This document shows positions 19,291 to 23,525 of a stretch of 23,525 bases of DNA, one piece after another. The notes under the pieces were generated by a model that searched no databases, was not told the origin of the DNA, and worked only from the letters and a program-made list of their open reading frames with translations. Source of the DNA: DATAEK01 sp036258055. GTDB lineage: Bacteria > Acidobacteriota > Vicinamibacteria > Vicinamibacterales > 2-12-FULL-66-21. The translations under genes were made by a program, and so were the position numbers. Location of the stretch: assembly GCA_036258055.1 (NCBI GenBank), contig DATAEK010000351.1, forward strand, positions 1 to 23,525, read 5' to 3'. How positions within the stretch are numbered: position 1 is the stretch's first letter; every line of letters starts with the position of its first letter.

Positions 19291-21318
19291 TCAGGAGGCC
19301 GGAAGCCGCGCCTCGAAGAGGTCAGCGGCGGTCGATGACGACCGGTCCACGAGGGCAACGACTTCGGACAAGAGCCGCACATGGAACGGAGAAAAGACCC
19401 CAGGGTGCGACGAGTAGAGGGTCAGCACGATTCTCGAGCCATCCGTGCGCGGACAGCATGCGGCAACGGCGCAGCAGAGCGATCCGGCCGCGACATCGAA
19501 CAGATCGAGCGCCGCGTCCGCATTAATCATCGGCTGCTTCACCGCCGCGACCCAGCCGCTCAGGCGCTCGCCAATCGGAATCGACAGGTGCGCAAGCGAC
19601 CGGTCATGCGCTCCGGCTGTCGCAACGGTCACCAGTCGTTGCTCGGTATCCTGCACAACGAATACCGCAACGGAATCGACGTAGGGCACTGACCTCAGCG
19701 CCGTTGCGACCACACTCCACGGGTTGCCGGACGCGGACACACGCGAGAGCGCGACCCCCAGCCCCAGCACGACGGCGACCTCGTCTCGCGTGGCGCCGTC
19801 GACAGGAAACGGCACAGCCGGTGGCGACATCGCCGGCGCGAGTCCCACCTGTTCGCCGCGTCCTGAGTCCGAGGCCTGGAGCGTGCTCGGGGCGCAGACC
19901 GTCCGGAATGCCGCGACGACCGCCGGGTCATACATGGTTCCCGCACGCGCCTCGATGATCGCGAAGGCGCTGTCGCCGGACAGAGCGCGGCGGTAGGGCC
20001 GGTCGGACGTCAGCGCGTCGAAGCAGTCCACGACCGAGAGAATGCGGGCGCCAATCGGAATCGCCTCGCCGGCAATCCCGTCTGGATAGCCGGTGCCATC
20101 CCAGTTCTCGTGGTGATGCCGGACGATCGGGACGACCGGATACGGAAAGTCGATCTCCGACAGGATCTCTGCGCCGACGCGAGCGTGGGTCTTCATGCGC
20201 TCGAACTCCGGCGCCGTCAGCTTTCCAGGCTTGTTCAGGATGTGTTCCGGAATCGCGAGCTTGCCGATGTCGTGCAGCAGCGCCGCCGCCTCGAGCGCTC
20301 TGACCTCGATTTCGCCGGTCACGCCCATAAGCCCGGCGAGGTCCACGGCCCAGCGCTGCACGCGACGGATGTGGCCGTGGGTCACCGCATCCTTCGCGTC
20401 GATCGCGTGTGCGAGTGCTTCAATCGTGGACAGGTGCAGACGATTCACTTCGGCGAGGTGCTGCAGCTGGTCTGCGACACGGCCGGTGGCGTTGCGATAC
20501 GCGAAGTGCAGGATGAACGCGAGCAGCAGCGGGACCGACAGCAGGACCAGCCCGTAGGTGCCGAGCTGCAGCGCAAACACGACGAACGCGGCGCCAAGCC
20601 CGCCGCCAATGAACGTGAACCACAGGTTCTGGAAGTGCGCGCGCCAGATGGTGATCACCCCGGCGCGCTCGTGCAGCGCGATCGCGACGGCAATGGCGAA
20701 CGTGTTCAGCAGGAAGTACAGCCCGGCAAAGAGCAGCAGCCAGGGGCCCACGACCTCGAGTCCGCGCGGATGCACGTAGAGAGGCGCGACACCCGACGCC
20801 GCGAAGAAGACCTGCGCCGAGACCCACATCGCCAGCGGCGGCCCCGCCGCGTTGAACAGAATGCGCTCGCGCGGCAAACCGGCACGGCGGAGACGCGCGG
20901 AGATCGCGAGGCTATCCAGGGCAACGATCACCGTGCCCGCCGCCGGTCCGAACACCACGGCTGCCGTCAGGGTGAAGACGTCGGAGATCGAGAAGTTCAC
21001 CGGCGCGCCGGGGATCTTCAGAACCGCGGAGCCGGTGAACAGCGTGAGGACGGCCAGCACCCACCACTCCGTCGGCGGTGTCGTCATCGAGATGTGCTGA
21101 ATCGACCATCCCAGGATCAGACAGCCGGCAGACACCACGGCAGCCACGTACGGTCTCGAGCGAGACCCTGCTGCTCGAGCGACGCGCGAGGACAACGACC
21201 TATTCTGTCGCGACCTGTCGCGAAACGGATCACGCTGAACCGCCGAAATTCCGGCTGATTCAGGCGATACGGTGGCGGCTGTTCCGTCCAGGGACATGCT
21301 GTTGTTCCATGACGTCAC
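19291..21318 (-). CDS. Membrane HD-GYP c-di-GMP phosphodiesterase with GAF domain
   Basis: The 675-aa product has a polar N-terminus of about 55 residues. A block of roughly 7-8 hydrophobic helices follows (about 57-275), resembling a MASE-type membrane sensor. An HD-GYP domain comes next: THGHIRRV (313-320), LLHDIGK (347-353), KTHARVGAEIL, RHHHENWDGTGYPDG (400-414) and DALTSDRPYR. The metal-binding HD (349-350) and GYP (410-412) are intact, so activity against c-di-GMP is expected. Residues from about 500 to the end look like a GAF sensor. The start is taken as GTG at 21316-21318, with AGAGG upstream; ATG at 21295-21297 is an alternative. It is divergent from the subtilase gene. Confidence 0.9.
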   Translation of the reverse strand: MTSWNNSMSLDGTAATVSPESAGISAVQRDPFRDRSRQNRSLSSRVARAAGSRSRPYVAAVVSAGCLILGWSIQHISMTTPPTEWWVLAVLTLFTGSAVLKIPGAPVNFSISDVFTLTAAVVFGPAAGTVIVALDSLAISARLRRAGLPRERILFNAAGPPLAMWVSAQVFFAASGVAPLYVHPRGLEVVGPWLLLFAGLYFLLNTFAIAVAIALHERAGVITIWRAHFQNLWFTFIGGGLGAAFVVFALQLGTYGLVLLSVPLLLAFILHFAYRNATGRVADQLQHLAEVNRLHLSTIEALAHAIDAKDAVTHGHIRRVQRWAVDLAGLMGVTGEIEVRALEAAALLHDIGKLAIPEHILNKPGKLTAPEFERMKTHARVGAEILSEIDFPYPVVPIVRHHHENWDGTGYPDGIAGEAIPIGARILSVVDCFDALTSDRPYRRALSGDSAFAIIEARAGTMYDPAVVAAFRTVCAPSTLQASDSGRGEQVGLAPAMSPPAVPFPVDGATRDEVAVVLGLGVALSRVSASGNPWSVVATALRSVPYVDSVAVFVVQDTEQRLVTVATAGAHDRSLAHLSIPIGERLSGWVAAVKQPMINADAALDLFDVAAGSLCCAVAACCPRTDGSRIVLTLYSSHPGVFSPFHVRLLSEVVALVDRSSSTAADLFEARLPAS

Positions 21319-21409
21319 GCGACCGCCTCTCCCAGCGGTCGTGGACCCCAATAAACGCTTTTTCTACTTCAACTTACATTTCTTGCCGGCGCGGGACTGA
21401 AACTTGCCA

Positions 21410-21425
21410 TTGCACTCCGGTGCAA
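21410..21425. promoter_or_regulatory. Palindrome TTGCAC-TCCG-GTGCAA upstream of the subtilase
   Basis: A 6-bp perfect inverted repeat with a 4-base spacer lies 28 bases before the subtilase ATG, in the short divergent region shared with the HD-GYP gene. It could be an operator or a small mRNA hairpin just upstream of the ribosome binding site. Confidence 0.35.
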
Positions 21426-21453
21426 AGCAAGACCCACACCGAGGACGCACTCA

Positions 21454-23265
21454 ATGAATGAGCCAATGTTCCGACGCCGTCGATCGCGAGGCGCGTGGCT
21501 GCTGGCCGCGACGCTGGTCACGGCGCTGTTGTGCCCGGTTGTCAATCAGGCCCATGGGCCCGACGTCAAGAAGAAGAAGACGCCAAAGCTGGATCGCGTG
21601 CTGCAGCACGCGGCGGACGCCGGCGATCTGTCGCCGCAGCGCGTCATCGTCCGTACCCGCTCGGGCCGTACGGCGGTCGTTGCGGACCGGATGAAGAAGC
21701 GCGGTGATCGCATCGAGACGGACCATCGCAGGCTGGAAGCGTTCACAGCGACCGTCCGCGGCGAAGATCTGGAAGCGCTCGACGCCGACCCGGATGTCGA
21801 GAGCGTGTCGACCGACGCGATCATCACTGCCAACGGTGACGCCGAGAGCTCGTCGAACAACGCCGAGGTCGAGAATCTGCTGACCACGTCGCTCGGGCTG
21901 GGCAAGACGAAGTACGAGGGGGATCACGTCGGCATCGCCGTCATCGATTCAGGCCTCGAGGAGAGCGAGGATCTCTCGGGCGGGCGGGCGGATCGCTTCT
22001 TCGACTTCACGACCGACGGCCGGGCTGCGCATCCATACGACGACTACGGTCACGGCACCCACGTCGCGACGCTCATCGCGGGCGAGGGCAAGAGCTCCGA
22101 GGTCGAGGTCACGAAGATCGATAGAGGCAAGCCAATCCGCGTGAAGGTGAGACGCTTCAGCGGCATCGCGCCGAAGGCGCGAATCATCAGTCTGAAGGTC
22201 TTGGATGGCAGCGGCGGCGGTTACACGAGCTCGGTGCTTCAGGCACTGGAATTCGCGATTGAGAACCGTGACAAGCTGAAGATCGACATCATCAACCTGT
22301 CGCTCGGTCATCCCGTTTACGAATCTCCCGACACCGACCCGCTCGTGCGCGCGGTCGAGGATGCGGTTCGCGCCGGTATCGTCGTCGTCGCGTCAGCGGG
22401 CAACTACGGTATCAACCAGGAAACCGGCGCAATCGGGTACGCGGGGATCACCTCGCCAGGCAATGCCCCTTCGGTCATCACCGTCGGCGCGGTAGACACG
22501 CAGGACACGGCCGACCACGGCGACGACCTGGTCGCCACTTACAGTTCGCGCGGTCCAGCGTGGTACTCAGGTCTTGCGAAGCCGGATATCGTCGCACCCG
22601 GCAGCCGCCTTGTGGCGGTCGGCGCCTACCGCGGGCAGTTGTACAGGAATCATCCGGAACGCCGCGTGATGGGATCCCGATCCGACAAGGCGCCGCGGTA
22701 TCTGCGCCTGAGCGGCACGAGCATGGCCGCCGCGGTGACGAGCGGCGTCATCGCGCTGATGATCGAAGCGAACCGCGACACGCACGATGCGCCGCTGACG
22801 CCGAATCTGGTCAAGGCAATACTCGAATACACGGCGCTGCCGATCGTGTCCGCCGATCCACTGTCACAGGGAACCGGCAGCCTCAACGGCGACGGGGCCG
22901 TGGTGCTCGCAGAAAGCATCGACCCCAGCGTTCCCATGGGCACATGGTGGCTGGAGGGTCCGGTATCGCCGCTGACGGTCATCGATGGTGAAACCCTTAC
23001 CTGGTCGCAGACGGTTGTCTGGGGCAACACCGTCGTGTGGGGGAACACCGTTTATGAGAATCGGATCACGTGGGGACAGACCGTGGTCTGGGGCACAACG
23101 GTTGTGTGGGGCTCGACAGTGGTCTGGGGCACGACCGATCTGGTCTGGGATGATCCGTCGATCTGGAGCCAGACGGTAGTCTGGGGCAACAGCTTCGTGG
23201 GAACCTCGAACGGAGGTTCGCTCACTCCAACGACCGTTGTCTGGGGCAACCTCGTCGACCAGTGA
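21454..23265 (+). CDS. S8 subtilisin-like protease with C-terminal TVVWG repeats
   Basis: The 603-aa product has a basic N-terminus and a signal or anchor helix (residues 15-33). An inhibitor-type prodomain follows (about 62-125, RVIVRTRSGRTAVV to VESVSTDAIIT), then an S8 catalytic domain. The triad is Asp165 (AVIDSG), His203 (GHGTHVA) and Ser423 (SGTSMAA), with the oxyanion Asn317 (SAGN). Residues 515-600 hold a Trp-rich array with seven TVVWG units in N/T/S-spaced form plus degenerate ones. This kind of tail is known from acidobacterial subtilases, has no known role, and may be a surface or sorting module. GAGGA lies 8 bases before the ATG. Expected to be exported and self-activating. Confidence 0.93.
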   Translation: MNEPMFRRRRSRGAWLLAATLVTALLCPVVNQAHGPDVKKKKTPKLDRVLQHAADAGDLSPQRVIVRTRSGRTAVVADRMKKRGDRIETDHRRLEAFTATVRGEDLEALDADPDVESVSTDAIITANGDAESSSNNAEVENLLTTSLGLGKTKYEGDHVGIAVIDSGLEESEDLSGGRADRFFDFTTDGRAAHPYDDYGHGTHVATLIAGEGKSSEVEVTKIDRGKPIRVKVRRFSGIAPKARIISLKVLDGSGGGYTSSVLQALEFAIENRDKLKIDIINLSLGHPVYESPDTDPLVRAVEDAVRAGIVVVASAGNYGINQETGAIGYAGITSPGNAPSVITVGAVDTQDTADHGDDLVATYSSRGPAWYSGLAKPDIVAPGSRLVAVGAYRGQLYRNHPERRVMGSRSDKAPRYLRLSGTSMAAAVTSGVIALMIEANRDTHDAPLTPNLVKAILEYTALPIVSADPLSQGTGSLNGDGAVVLAESIDPSVPMGTWWLEGPVSPLTVIDGETLTWSQTVVWGNTVVWGNTVYENRITWGQTVVWGTTVVWGSTVVWGTTDLVWDDPSIWSQTVVWGNSFVGTSNGGSLTPTTVVWGNLVDQ

Positions 23266-23361
23266 GAACCGCGATGACTTTAGCTGGCCCTCTCTGAGCG
23301 CCGGGCGAAGAGGCCCGCGGGTGAGCGCTTCCGGCGCGCGTCGGCTGCGCGATCACAGTTC

Positions 23362-23525
23362 AGCCGGGTTGTACGCCGTGGTCTCCACTCGGTCAGCCAA
23401 CGCACGCGCGAGTTCGGCGTGCGCATCGCCCTTGGCGCGGCGCCGACAGACATTCTCGGCATCGTGTTCAAGCAGGGGATGCTGCAGATCTTCGTGGGAT
23501 TGACGGTCGGGCTCCTGGGGGCGTT
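23362..23525 (+). pseudogene. Remnant of a MacB/FtsX-type permease (ADOP-like), cut by window end
   Basis: Two adjacent frames together match the C-terminal membrane domain of acidobacterial MacB-like permeases. Frame 2 gives SAGLYAVVS (to about 23386), then frame 1 gives VSQRTREFGVRIALGAAPTD, ILGIVFKQGMLQIFVGL and TVGLLGA (from 23392). The family normally reads GLYGVVAYSVSQRTREFGVR, so one base seems to be missing near 23387. Upstream of 23360 no permease sequence is seen, so the 5' part is lost as well. The fragment continues beyond the window. A sequencing error could explain the shift but not the missing upstream part. Confidence 0.7.

Noticed and set aside
21310..21317. A third TGACGTCA at the HD-GYP start codon
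   Set aside because: It overlaps the start codon and is single; one such 8-mer is expected by chance in a window this size.

Overview
The window is high-GC, gene-dense bacterial DNA, and no rRNA, tRNA, CRISPR array, integrase or transposase gene was seen. The gene families point to a soil-type Acidobacteriota, probably Vicinamibacteria. The main clues are a subtilase with a C-terminal TVVWG repeat tail, a BlaI/M56 pair whose sensor protein carries a long run of RDHGV repeats, a fragment of an acidobacterial-type MacB/FtsX permease, and dispersed GC-rich intergenic repeats. This placement is inferred from gene content, not from a marker gene.

Layout, left to right. Positions 1-0.26 kb hold the 3' end of an S9-type peptidase. 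A 140-bp long imperfect hairpin follows. Then comes a leftward operon (4440 to 570): small membrane protein A1, a fused GT4 glycosyltransferase/(alpha/alpha)-barrel protein, a GH130 glycoside phosphorylase-like protein, and a 47-aa membrane protein B1. From 4.7 to 7.0 kb lie a secreted hypothetical protein, a small ABM-like protein and an XRE-type regulator. A second leftward operon (9503 to 7002) encodes a lone GroEL, a hypothetical protein, A2 and B2. A1/A2 and B1/B2 are two paralogous small membrane protein families, and the same A+B pair is thus attached to both a carbohydrate operon and a chaperonin operon. A 13-bp motif (CTGTTCnATTGTG) lies upstream of both operons, with a third copy at 10.25 kb. 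This suggests one stress regulon built around an undescribed small-protein pair.

From 10.0 to 12.2 kb are a possible CxxC protein, an intact Crp/Fnr regulator, a divergent paralogue cut off by a nonsense codon, a small membrane ORF and a cold-shock protein. From 12.5 to 15.3 kb is a BlaI-M56 sensor/repressor operon whose promoter carries two GCGAA-N4-TTCGC operators.

From 15.4 to 21.3 kb are a secreted DmpA-like P1 peptidase, a secreted hypothetical protein, a lone TrpB2 and a membrane HD-GYP/GAF c-di-GMP phosphodiesterase. Two inverted copies of a roughly 180-bp dispersed repeat flank the hypothetical protein/trpB2 block. The right end holds the TVVWG subtilase and a frameshifted permease remnant that runs off the window.

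Small genes at 570-713 and 7002-7145 were found by reading the gaps directly. Starts of several longer frames were moved inward to the start codon with a good Shine-Dalgarno sequence.
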